From Comamonadaceae bacterium ALPHA2B (GTDB lineage Bacteria; Pseudomonadota; Gammaproteobacteria; Burkholderiales; Burkholderiaceae_C), in contig SCOE01000050.1 of the NCBI GenBank assembly GCA_005503065.1, forward strand, positions 1 to 33,477: 33,477 nt of DNA. Direction: 5' to 3'. The position numbers and the translations under genes were made by a program. Below, piece after piece: positions 26,217-32,996 of this stretch (positions within the stretch are counted from its first letter, which is position 1; every line of letters starts with the position of its first letter). The notes under the pieces are model-generated. The model saw only the letters and a program-made list of their open reading frames with translations. It made no database searches and was not told the origin of the DNA.

Positions 26217-26222
26217 ATCAAT

Positions 26223-26444
26223 ATGACAAAGGAGCAACGCCTGCTCATGGTGCCGGGCACGGTCTTCTCGGTTTGCGCTGGCGCCGATCCTGAAGACTTG
26301 GAGCCTGTGACCATCAAGAGGGTCACGGCTACACATGTGCTGCTGGAGAGTCGGTGCGATCTCGACGGCTGGCGGCCGAGAGATTTAGTCCAAGGAGCTA
26401 TAGATGAGGCCAACGCGCGGCGATCTCCTCGCATACAGCGTTGA
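26223..26444 (+). CDS. Small hypothetical protein
   Basis: The 73-aa frame starts 6 bp after the previous stop. The centre is beta-rich (VTIKRVTATHVLLESRCDL) with the tail WRPRDLVQGAIDEANARR. Its ribosome site is weak. The last 47 bp overlap, tail to tail, the convergent gene on the minus strand, so the end may not be original. No family recognised. Confidence 0.45.
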   Translation: MTKEQRLLMVPGTVFSVCAGADPEDLEPVTIKRVTATHVLLESRCDLDGWRPRDLVQGAIDEANARRSPRIQR

Positions 26445-27081
26445 CCTCGTTCATACGTTTCGTTGTGCTCCGCGGTGCCGAGACCGCCGAACCCCGGAAT
26501 ACGTCAATGCACAAGCAGTGTGTGTGCGCTGGGGTAGTTCCGTCCGGCCCATGAACTTCAAGCCAGCGCATCAGGAGCGCAGCGACGTACTCTGAGCCTG
26601 CCTGGGTAAGGGCTGAATCCGGATTCTTGATAAAGTGAAATTTAACGGCGCCCGTGTGTTTCTTGCCGCGTCGCGTGAAGGAAATTAGTACATCGGGCCG
26701 AACGCTGATGTCCACTCCTGCAATGGTCAGTTTCGGAGCGTTTTGCTCACCAGCTTTGTACGCTTCGCCGTCGGCGGCAGGCAATAGGTCGGAGATGTCG
26801 AGGATCCTGTCTAACGCGTCAGCAGTATTCCACCGATCGTCGATTGCGTACTCCGTGCCTGTTTTGTCGCTGCGCAATGCTGCGGCAGCGTTCCTTAGAG
26901 TCGCTTCCTGCCGACCGTTAGACAAGTACTCTCGGATCGGCTCATGAGCTAAGCGATAACGGATCGCCACTGCAGTGTTGGGGTACTTTTGGTCCTGGAC
27001 GATTCTTCTGCGTCTAATGGGATTAGCGCTCACCAGCAACTCTGCTAACTTGTTCACCGAGATTCTTGGCTCTTTTTCCAC
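26398..27081 (-). CDS. Hypothetical protein, second gene of a minus-strand cargo operon
   Basis: The 227-aa product has a basic helical N-terminus (ISVNKLAELLVSANPIRRRRIVQDQK), a middle of helices, and a C-terminal alpha/beta domain with GVDISVRPDVLISFTRRGKKHTGAVKFHFIKN, then AGSEYVAALLMRWLEVH, and LCIDVFRGSAVSAPRSTTKRMNEVNAVCEEIAARWP. The PD...K spacing hints at a PD-(D/E)xK nuclease fold, but the acidic residue before the lysine is missing (AVK), so I do not claim activity. I recall similar unnamed proteins in phage accessory loci. The start is a GTG with AAGGA 8 bases before it. It lies 14 bp after the secreted-protein gene. Confidence 0.7.
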   Translation of the reverse strand: MEKEPRISVNKLAELLVSANPIRRRRIVQDQKYPNTAVAIRYRLAHEPIREYLSNGRQEATLRNAAAALRSDKTGTEYAIDDRWNTADALDRILDISDLLPAADGEAYKAGEQNAPKLTIAGVDISVRPDVLISFTRRGKKHTGAVKFHFIKNPDSALTQAGSEYVAALLMRWLEVHGPDGTTPAHTHCLCIDVFRGSAVSAPRSTTKRMNEVNAVCEEIAARWPHL

Positions 27082-27095
27082 GTCGGATCCTTGCG

Positions 27096-27443
27096 TCAGT
27101 TACAGCCGAACTGATTGCAGGTCCTCGCGTATGGCTGACCCTGGCTATTGATGCCGTTGTAGTACGTGCTGTTGCCGATGTGCTGGGTGGTCCCGCTCCA
27201 GTTGTTCCCGTTGGCGGCAGTCCCGTGGTGGTAGGTCGTGTTCCCAACGTTCTGGCTCGTCTGATTCCAGCTTGAGCCGGTCTGTGCGTTGTGACCCTGC
27301 ACATACGTCGTGTTGCCGAATTGCTGGACGCTGTAGCTGTTACCGCTGCCGTCCGAGCATTGGCGGAATGCTCCCGACCCGGTGCAATAGGCACTCGCGC
27401 TGAGGGAAGCGGCAGCCAAGATCAACCCGATAGCAATCCTCAT
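27096..27443 (-). CDS. Secreted Gly/Asn/Thr-rich repeat protein
   Basis: The 115-aa product has a clear signal peptide (MRIAIGLILAAASLSASA), so it is exported. The mature part has two cysteines near its start, three repeats beginning GNTTY, GNTTY and GNSTY at 23-24 residue spacing, each with a later Trp or Tyr and TSQ/TTQ, and two cysteines at the end (TCNQFGC). The pattern suggests a small beta-solenoid or curlin-like fold closed by disulfides. The ATG follows AGGAG. It is first in a two-gene minus-strand unit and divergent from the membrane protein at 27542. A surface or lysogenic-conversion role is inferred only. Confidence 0.7.
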   Translation of the reverse strand: MRIAIGLILAAASLSASAYCTGSGAFRQCSDGSGNSYSVQQFGNTTYVQGHNAQTGSSWNQTSQNVGNTTYHHGTAANGNNWSGTTQHIGNSTYYNGINSQGQPYARTCNQFGCN

Positions 27444-27541
27444 ATCGATCTCCTCGTTCTGTTGCGTATAGTTACATGATCTGCCCGGTCTCTCTCCGGG
27501 TCAAGTGAACTAATGCGCACATACCACCAAGGAGGGATGGC

Positions 27542-27937
27542 ATGGAGGTGACGACCGTTGTGTCGATCTTGGGCGTCTTCATTGCCGTCTTCACGGTGAC
27601 GATGACGCTGGCCAACATGGAGCCGGAGAAGCGTGAGTGGCTACGCCAGCTCTGGTCGCGGTGGTTCAACCGCGCGTTCTACGTTTTACTCTTCGTCAAT
27701 TCGCCGCTCGGGATCTTGACGTTCTGGCTGGGCAATGGGCCCGTCACACGGGGCGCAGTCCTGATGTTGCTCCTGCACTTCTTCAACCTGTGCGCTGGAT
27801 TTGTCTTCCTGCTCTTTGAGCAGACCGAAAAGGCGCTCGTCGCACGCAATGCCAAGCGTGAAGAGTTGGAGGCGAAGGTGGAGAGGCTGGAGATCGAGTT
27901 GCGTAGAGCATCCGGGCTTTCGACTCTGGACGGCTGA
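27542..27937 (+). CDS. Membrane protein with three helices and a coiled-coil tail
   Basis: The 131-aa product has hydrophobic segments at about 7-24, 46-64 and 71-92 and a cytoplasmic C-terminal coiled coil (KALVARNAKREELEAKVERLEIELRRA). The ATG at 27542 has a strong AAGGAGGG ribosome site. It is divergent from the secreted repeat protein, sharing a 98-bp control region that contains a CCCGG/CCGGG dyad (27484-27500). Superinfection-exclusion proteins often look like this, but no signature supports that use. Function unknown. Confidence 0.65.
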   Translation: MEVTTVVSILGVFIAVFTVTMTLANMEPEKREWLRQLWSRWFNRAFYVLLFVNSPLGILTFWLGNGPVTRGAVLMLLLHFFNLCAGFVFLLFEQTEKALVARNAKREELEAKVERLEIELRRASGLSTLDG

Positions 27938-28094
27938 CCCGTCATCTTGCACAACAGCCAGGTCGTTCTCCTGCGGGAGGAGACGGTTGTACAGCCACCG
28001 GACACGTTGCATGTGTGAGAGGCGAAATCCCAGCGTGAGCCTGCGGAACGGGCGCGCATAGTCGCGCTTTCCTTCCCAACTCCACGACAAATCA

Positions 28095-28952
28095 ATGGAA
28101 CCGCGCGTCCCTTGGAGCGCCGACGAGGTTGCCCTGCTTCGGGAACTAAAGCCGTTTTGCACATACGCGGAGCTTGCGATGTTCATTGGCCGGCCCGCCT
28201 CGGTCATCAAGTCGAAGACGCACCTCTTAGGGTTGGGTTCAGCGCCACACCCACAGTGGACTGTTGAGGAGGAAGAACTTCTAGTCACGCTGCAATCAAG
28301 CTGTACATCGAGGGAAATAGCGGCATTTCTGGGCCGCTCGCGTGCTGCAGTCGGTCTCAGAAAGAGGCAGCTAGGAATGACGAACGGTCCGTCCGCATCC
28401 TGGAGTCAAGCAGAGCAGAACCTGCTTGCCGAGCTTAAGGCAGTAGCGACTCACAAGGAGATCGCGCAGATGCTTGGTCGATCCGTCTACGCCGTCAGCT
28501 CAGCGACAGGTCGGGCTGGGTTAAGCAAGCCATGCGGCCGAAAAAGACCCTGGACCGACGCCGAAACTGAGTTGGCGAGAAGCATGGAGGCCGAACTTAC
28601 ACACCCCGAGATTGCCGCGCTCCTGTGCCGCACCTGGCGCTCCGTCGCGGCTCGTTTGCAGGCATCCAAGCTGCGAGATCTCAAGCGTCGAGACTGGACG
28701 GCACAGGAGAACGCCGTTCTTCGCCATAGTTGGCCAACACGCCCGGCAAAGGAGGTCGCCGAAATGATTGGACGCAGCGAGGCGGCTGTGGCGCTTCATG
28801 CGAACGTCTTGGGGGTGAAAAAGGACCCCGGATATCTAGTGTCGATAGGACGAACCTATTGGATCTATCCACCAGAACTGCGTGAGGCAATGACGCTCCG
28901 CAAGCAACTTAGAAAGGTCTTGAAGGATGCCAAACATCAGCACCGTGCGTGA
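28095..28952 (+). CDS. Protein with five Myb/SANT-like helix-turn-helix repeats
   Basis: The 285-aa product consists of five tandem units with Trp at residues 7, 55, 103, 153 and 201, so a period of 48-50. Each unit reads W[ST]..E..LL, then EIA..[LI]GRS..AV..R...LG, the pattern of Myb/SANT or GcrA-like DNA-binding folds. A C-terminal segment RTYWIYPPELREAMTLRKQLRKVLKDAKHQ looks like a basic helix pair. It should bind an extended DNA site. The ATG at 28095 starts just before the first repeat but lacks a ribosome site. The next gene overlaps its end by 26 bp. GC is visibly lower than in host genes. Confidence 0.75.
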   Translation: MEPRVPWSADEVALLRELKPFCTYAELAMFIGRPASVIKSKTHLLGLGSAPHPQWTVEEEELLVTLQSSCTSREIAAFLGRSRAAVGLRKRQLGMTNGPSASWSQAEQNLLAELKAVATHKEIAQMLGRSVYAVSSATGRAGLSKPCGRKRPWTDAETELARSMEAELTHPEIAALLCRTWRSVAARLQASKLRDLKRRDWTAQENAVLRHSWPTRPAKEVAEMIGRSEAAVALHANVLGVKKDPGYLVSIGRTYWIYPPELREAMTLRKQLRKVLKDAKHQHRA

Positions 28953-29289
28953 CGTGCTCTTTGAAGAATTTCAAGCGTTTCCACCTGGCAGCGCTCTGTC
29001 CGAAGCCGATGAGCGAAGGATCGGGATGAAGTGTCAGGTTGCTGACCGCCTCATCGATCTCACTCGGCTGGAGGTGCAACTGGCGGCAGTGATGAAGGGC
29101 GCGTTGGAGGTTCCATTCATCGAGAGCCAAGCTCAAGAGCGCGGGAACCCTGAACGCCAGTCACTTCCTGCTCCACAAGTGGCGGACGCGGAGCCTCTCA
29201 GTCCGATGGAGCAGACAGCTCGCCTGCTTGCGAAGGGGCCGAAGCCTGATCACTTCTGGAAACGCCCCTTCAAGAAGCGGCGCGACTAG
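28927..29289 (+). CDS. Hypothetical protein coupled to the Myb-repeat gene
   Basis: The 120-aa product has a helical N-terminus (STVRDVLFEEFQAFPPGSALSEADERRIGMKCQVADRLIDLTRLEVQL), a disordered middle and a basic tail (FWKRPFKKRRD). The ATG lies within the preceding gene, 9 bases after AGAAAGG. The overlap suggests that it acts with the five-repeat protein. The segment CQVADRLIDLTRLEVQLAA resembles a dimerising helix. No family recognised. Confidence 0.6.
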   Translation: MPNISTVRDVLFEEFQAFPPGSALSEADERRIGMKCQVADRLIDLTRLEVQLAAVMKGALEVPFIESQAQERGNPERQSLPAPQVADAEPLSPMEQTARLLAKGPKPDHFWKRPFKKRRD

Positions 29290-29317
29290 CACGGTCCGGG
29301 TTTACGAGCATGAAACA

Positions 29318-29348
29318 GGTACACCTATATACTCGAAATAGGTGTACC
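29318..29348. promoter_or_regulatory. Perfect 11-bp inverted repeat before the RHH-like gene
   Basis: GGTACACCTAT (29318-29328) and ATAGGTGTACC (29338-29348) are exact reverse complements with a 9-bp spacer. A -10-like TATACT (29328-29333) sits in the centre and the next ATG is only 10 bp downstream, so protein bound here would block transcription. There is no T-run, so it is not a terminator. Confidence 0.7.
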
Positions 29349-29357
29349 ATTTAACGC

Positions 29358-29543
29358 ATGGACGAGAAGAAACCTTCCTTCCCCCTGCGTCGAGGCCCTA
29401 AGCCTCAGGTTGCGGGCGCCCCAGCTACTTCTCCGATCACGATCAAGCTCTCCGAGGCGCAGAAGGAAAAGCTCCAGCGCCTCGGGGGCGCCCCTTGGGT
29501 GCGCGACAAGATCGACAAGGCAAAGGAGCCGAAGAACGAATGA
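29358..29543 (+). CDS. Small ribbon-helix-helix-like protein
   Basis: The 61-aa product has a basic Pro-rich N-terminus and then ITIKLSEAQKEKLQRLGGAPWVRDKIDKA (27-55), which fits a ribbon-helix-helix fold: beta strand ITIKL, helix, LGG turn, helix with a W(V/I)R motif. These proteins bind DNA as dimers through the strand. The palindrome directly upstream is its obvious candidate site for autorepression. No ribosome site precedes the ATG, and the leader would be very short. No toxin gene lies immediately downstream, so an antitoxin role is not supported. Confidence 0.65.
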   Translation: MDEKKPSFPLRRGPKPQVAGAPATSPITIKLSEAQKEKLQRLGGAPWVRDKIDKAKEPKNE

Positions 29544-29679
29544 TCGCCGCGCCTCGGGGCGAAAGCTGATCGGATTCATCGATGAGCTAGATCCGGGGCA
29601 CATAAGCGAACGGCCACAGGGGGTAGGAGCCCTGCAGCCGTTCTAACCACAACGCACTCACCCTGAAAGGATGTGCATC
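29544..29679 (+). other. Intergenic stretch after the RHH-like gene
   Basis: This 136-bp gap holds small GC-rich dyads (CGCC/GGCG near 29547-29563 and a CAGGG/CCCTG pair near 29617-29634) but no U-tract. AAAGG at 29666-29670 serves as the ribosome site of the next gene. Confidence 0.4.
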
Positions 29680-30132
29680 ATGGCTACCCCAAATTGTGCC
29701 CGGGAAGGGCACGCCACGCCTGCGCAAGGCGTCACACAAGACGAGGCAATATCCACACCCTTCGTGGATCAGGAGTCGGCAACCCAGTTGCGCGACACGG
29801 TGCGAGCGGTGGCAGACATGCTCTGCCAGTCGCTGGCAATCGTCACCATAGTGCAACACCTCGACGGCAGTGATGCGACCTACGGTGTACAGCGCCTAGT
29901 GACTCAAGACCATCAGTTGGCCGAGGCGCTGGAGTCGGCGAACAAGAACGATGAACCGGCTTCGCGCCTGGACCTGTCGGACCTCTCCGTTTCCGTCAGC
30001 GTCACTCAAAGCATTCTGAGCCTAGTAAATACGCCAGAGCTGGATTGCCCCGCCTTGTCCGGCGTGGAAACAATCCTGCAGGTCGTGATTGATCGCCTGG
30101 AAGCGCAGATGAGCAGCATGAGGAGCGAGTGA
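29680..30132 (+). CDS. Hypothetical acidic protein
   Basis: This 150-aa product is acidic, helical and soluble, with a Thr/Gln-rich start and repeated small polar residues (LDLSDLSVSVSVTQSILSLVNTPE). ATG 29680 is preferred to ATG 29671 because AAAGG is 9 bases before it and touches the other. It is first of three closely spaced genes (1-bp gap, then 8-bp overlap). Not recognised. Confidence 0.6.
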   Translation: MATPNCAREGHATPAQGVTQDEAISTPFVDQESATQLRDTVRAVADMLCQSLAIVTIVQHLDGSDATYGVQRLVTQDHQLAEALESANKNDEPASRLDLSDLSVSVSVTQSILSLVNTPELDCPALSGVETILQVVIDRLEAQMSSMRSE

Positions 30133-30133
30133 C

Positions 30134-30613
30134 ATGCTGGCCTCTCTTCCCCCTGCTGATGATCTGCGTATCGAGATCCGCCCTCGCGGCGGTGTCTGGT
30201 GGTATGGCACCGCGGCTCAATTGGAAGCCGAGGGACTGATTCCGGATGGCCTTGTGTGGCCCACGGGACGCGAGGACCGCACTTGGACTGCGGGAGCCTT
30301 CTACTACTGGCTTTCCCGGCAACGGCCGGAAGGCTACAAAGGCCCTCGCTCGGGCTGGATTCACATGGATAGCTGGAGTCTGTCGCGCTCCTTCGCGGAC
30401 GACAGCCTAGGCGTCGAAGCCTACGTTGCCGGAAACCTCTACGCGGCGGAAATGGCTCGGCGCGAAGAGCGAATCCGTCAAACCATCTACTGGGAGCGCC
30501 AGTTTCTCGCATGCCGCGAAGCCGAGAAGGACACGGCCTATCAGGCATTCCGCTCCATCTTCATCCCTGCGTCCAAGAAGCGCGGCCGGAAGGCAGGGAG
30601 TGCGAATGTCTAG
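30134..30613 (+). CDS. Hypothetical protein, aromatic-rich
   Basis: The 159-aa product begins 1 bp after the previous stop. It is rich in Trp and Tyr: RPRGGVWWYGTAAQLEAEGLIPDGLVWP, WTAGAFYYWLSRQRPEGYKGP and GWIHMDSWSLSRSF, followed by a helical, charged end. The run of aromatic motifs suggests a compact domain that contacts nucleic acid or protein. I recognise no family. The next gene overlaps its end by 8 bp. Confidence 0.65.
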   Translation: MLASLPPADDLRIEIRPRGGVWWYGTAAQLEAEGLIPDGLVWPTGREDRTWTAGAFYYWLSRQRPEGYKGPRSGWIHMDSWSLSRSFADDSLGVEAYVAGNLYAAEMARREERIRQTIYWERQFLACREAEKDTAYQAFRSIFIPASKKRGRKAGSANV

Positions 30614-31313
30614 GTCGGCACGCCCCGCGGCCCTGCCGCCCTCGATCACTCGCGATGAGTGGGAAGATGTAGATGTCTACAAAGGCCCGCTGTCCGATCT
30701 GTTCGCGGCTGGCCTGCTGAGCCAAGGCGAAATGCCCCCGAAGGGCAAGCGCTGCATTACCTGGCTACGTGGGCGCCCTGCCGGGAAAGGCAACCACACC
30801 AAGAGCGAGACATACCGCAGCGTCCTGTTGCACGGCGATGGCGCTGCCTCTGTTCGGTTTGGTCTGCCTGCAGAAGAGCGCCAGCGCAGGAGGCGCGAAT
30901 ACGACATCCTCCGCAGGGAAAGAGCGGAAGCGGATGCCCGGAAGGAAGCGCAGCGGGAGGCGCTGAAGGCGAAGCATGCGGCAGAGGATGTGCGGCGTCA
31001 CGCGCTCAAGATTGCGGGTGTCGGGCCGTATGCCGATGGGCCCGGGCAGACCATTGGCCAGCGGATCGCGAACATCGAATCGCTGTGCAGGTATGCCCTC
31101 GTCGCGATACAGCTCAAGAGGGGCGACAGCGCAAAGCTGGCACGCGCCGAAGAGGATCTAGCATGTGCAGTCGATGACCTGTCACGCCTACGCTGGGAAC
31201 ACCGCGACCCCATGGCGGAAGTCATGGCGCTGATGGGAAAGAGGTTTGCCAGCGGCTATGCGCAGGCGGGCAAAACGGTGAAGCGCAAGGACGACGAAGA
31301 CGACGACGATTGA
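30606..31313 (+). CDS. Hypothetical protein with a charged coiled coil
   Basis: The 235-aa product has an N-terminal globular part (ITRDEWEDVDVYKGPLSDLFAAGLL, ITWLRGRPAGKGNHTKSETYRSVLLHGDGAASVRFGLP), a long Arg/Glu/Ala coiled coil (about 95-135), a helical domain and an acidic end KRKDDEDDDD. ATG 30606 is chosen from the overlap with the previous gene; the longer frame upstream is out of register with it. The acidic tail could mimic DNA or dock on a basic partner. It is last in its three-gene run and is followed by two hairpins. Confidence 0.6.
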   Translation: MSRSARPAALPPSITRDEWEDVDVYKGPLSDLFAAGLLSQGEMPPKGKRCITWLRGRPAGKGNHTKSETYRSVLLHGDGAASVRFGLPAEERQRRRREYDILRRERAEADARKEAQREALKAKHAAEDVRRHALKIAGVGPYADGPGQTIGQRIANIESLCRYALVAIQLKRGDSAKLARAEEDLACAVDDLSRLRWEHRDPMAEVMALMGKRFASGYAQAGKTVKRKDDEDDDD

Positions 31314-31325
31314 TGCGCTGCGAGC

Positions 31326-31397
31326 GTCCGCACTGAGTGCGGACCCTGCATGTCAAAACCCACGGATAGCCCACTGCTAACCCGTGGGTTCTTCCTT
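31326..31397 (+). terminator. Double hairpin, likely terminator of the three-gene unit
   Basis: GTCCGCAC-TGA-GTGCGGAC (31326-31344) is a perfect hairpin 12 bp after the stop. A second stem AACCCACGG (31357-31365) with CCGTGGGTT (31382-31390) runs into CTTCCTT. The tract is not a pure T-run, so termination may be modest or bidirectional. Confidence 0.6.
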
Positions 31398-31508
31398 GGC
31401 GCCTGCGCAGGGCCGGGATGGCGACGGGTACGCTTTCCCACGCTTTGCGTACATGTCGGGCGCGACGTGTGCCAGACGACGACACGAATGGGTCAAGCCC
31501 GAGCGAAC
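31398..31508. other. No gene seen
   Basis: Frames here are short and lack ribosome sites or coding composition on either strand. I see no repeat or RNA gene in it. Confidence 0.4.
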
Positions 31509-31670
31509 TTAGGCCACGCGATAGGCGATGTATGCCAGCAGGCCTAGGCAGCAAAGCCCGATGGATCGCACTTGGTAGAGCAACTTCAATTGCGGAAAGC
31601 TGGACCAGCAGCGTAGCGGCAGCATCCTCGTGTGCGAAACAGGCGGCGTTTATGCCTTGCTGATGCGAAT
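31509..31670 (-). pseudogene. Decayed small membrane protein remnant
   Basis: On the minus strand one frame reads INAACFAHEDAAATLLVQL (then SAIEVALPSAIHRALL) and then loses sense, while another frame ends as SIGLCCLGLLAYIAYRVA and a stop (31509-31511). Joined, they would make a short protein with one C-terminal membrane segment. An ATG at 31625 gives an intact 38-aa frame ending in the same segment. A frameshift is the simplest explanation, but the evidence is only composition. Confidence 0.3.
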
Positions 31671-31693
31671 AGTCCTCCTCCTTCGCGTCTTCG

Positions 31694-31849
31694 CTACGGC
31701 TGGGGGAATAAATCGTCCTCCTTCGCCGAGTCGTGCGCTGATACTACGTCGTCGATGTACACCGCCTCGTCGGCGCCGGCCTTGCTGGCTTCCCCATTCG
31801 CGTGCTCTAGTAGGCTTCCGGGCCGCATCGATTTCGGCGTAATGGTCAC
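31694..31849 (-). CDS. Small acidic protein coupled to the membrane gene
   Basis: A GTG at 31849 shares one base with the stop of the preceding minus-strand gene (TAGTG) and has AGGGG 3 bases before it. The 51-aa product begins MTITPKSMRPGSLLEHANGE and ends acidic (VYIDDVVSAHDSAKEDDLFPQP). Composition and coupling support a real gene. No homology is recognised. Confidence 0.45.
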   Translation of the reverse strand: MTITPKSMRPGSLLEHANGEASKAGADEAVYIDDVVSAHDSAKEDDLFPQP

Positions 31850-32455
31850 TACCCCTTGCGAGGTTGCTCGGATGCGCTGCTTGTGTTGGATTGCCGCTCC
31901 TCAGGGAACGGCATGTTTGCCTCGTCGCAGCTTGCTTTGTGTGGTATGCGCTTGGAGTCTTTGTCGAAGGCCTGCGGGTCACAGCGCGAAGCTAGTTCAA
32001 CCCAAACAAGGCGCGTGGTTGTTACCACCATACCGGTCGCGAGTACGCCAACAAAGAAGAAGCACGCCCGCCGCATCGTCGTTCGAGATGGTCGCTTCTT
32101 ATCGGCGTCGTCGTAGAGCATCAGCTCGAAGACCTTATCGAACTTGCTAATCAGATACCCGGTGGCGAACGCCGTAACGGCCGCGCCAATCTGCTGATAT
32201 GTCTTAGCGTCGATGGAGTTGAAAGGCACCCAAAAAACGCCAAGGGTCCAACCCGCAACGATCCCGAGGACTAAGGCGAAAAAGATTGGTCCAGCCGGAT
32301 CTGGGGCTTGCAACGCCGGCAGGCGTCGTTTCGGCCAGCTTGAATGCCAGCAATACAGCAAGCAGCATTGTGGCCGTATAGGCGGCCATGCTTGTGAGCG
32401 ATGTGAACGAGAAGTTGGCCAAGCCCTTCGAGAAGAACAACGCAAAATCAGCCAT
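31849..32455 (-). pseudogene. Membrane protein gene broken by a +1 frameshift
   Basis: The ATG at 32455 has a fine ribosome site (GGAGGG, 4 bases before). The first 45 residues (MADFALFFSKGLANFSFTSL, then a membrane helix ending LAFKLAETTPA) are in one frame. The next part (LQAPDPAGPIFFALVLGIVAGWTLGVFWVPF, then IGAAVTAFATGYLISKFDKVFELML, then a last helix CFFFVGVLATGMVV) continues in another. The switch is at plus-strand 32312-32322 within GCCGGCG, with one base too many. Repaired, it would be about 201 aa with four membrane helices. Function unknown. Confidence 0.6.
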
Positions 32456-32493
32456 ATGCCCTCCAAGCCTGGCTGTTGTCGCAAGGCAATCCG

Positions 32494-32706
32494 ATGCTAG
32501 GCGGTCGGAACGAGCAGGTCATCCTCCCGAGTGCGTATCCTGACTGGCCGAGCGCTGCGACCAAGTACTACACCACAGCAAGTGATGCTCATCCGCTGCA
32601 ATTAGCTCCGGCCGCTATGCGCAAGCTTGAATATCAACTCTATGACCATGACGGCGCCGAGTTAGTGTGCTGCTCCGACCCATGGATGGCCGGGCCCTGC
32701 GGGTAG
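32494..32706 (+). CDS. Doubtful hypothetical frame
   Basis: This 70-aa frame (ILPSAYPDWPSAATKYYTTA, MRKLEYQLYDHDGAEL) reads like protein but has no ribosome site. It is divergent from the membrane gene, starting 38 bp away. It may be a gene remnant. Confidence 0.25.
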   Translation: MLGGRNEQVILPSAYPDWPSAATKYYTTASDAHPLQLAPAAMRKLEYQLYDHDGAELVCCSDPWMAGPCG

Positions 32707-32996
32707 GACCTTTTGCTTCTTGGGCGATCAGCTTATGTCGAGCGGCGTCTCGTTGCCATTGAGGTGACCAGCGCCCAGCGCGACCCCATGCGGCGTTCAG
32801 TGGCGAGGCCCTTGGAGGTCTCGTCGTCCATGCGTCCTCTGGCGTCGAAGTTCAGTCCGTCCGGACCTACACGTCGCGTTCAGAGGACTTGGTCGTTCTG
32901 TGCCAAGGTATCGCGACGTCCTAGCCCCGCTAATACAAATGATGGATGCGAACCCCCGGCATCTGGACAATAGTTCGCTGAAACCGGGAGATTTCC
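32707..32996. other. Intergenic stretch, nothing clear
   Basis: No frame on either strand has both a ribosome site and coding composition. The last 70 bp, AT-richer around TAATACAAAT (32931-32940), probably hold the promoter of the lipoprotein gene, whose ribosome site GGGAGA lies near 32984. Confidence 0.4.

Noticed and set aside
26398-27081. PD-(D/E)xK nuclease call for the 227-aa cargo protein
   Set aside because: The acidic residue before the lysine is absent (AVK), so the motif is incomplete.
27679-28288. Minus-strand frames across the membrane protein gene and the gap after it
   Set aside because: They are shadows of the plus-strand genes, with no start signals and no consistent composition.
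29358-29543. Antitoxin of a toxin-antitoxin pair
   Set aside because: The next gene is 136 bp away and does not resemble a toxin; the fold alone is not enough.
32713-32973. 86-aa plus-strand frame before the lipoprotein gene
   Set aside because: Arg/Ser/Pro-rich composition and no ribosome site; it looks like a chance frame.
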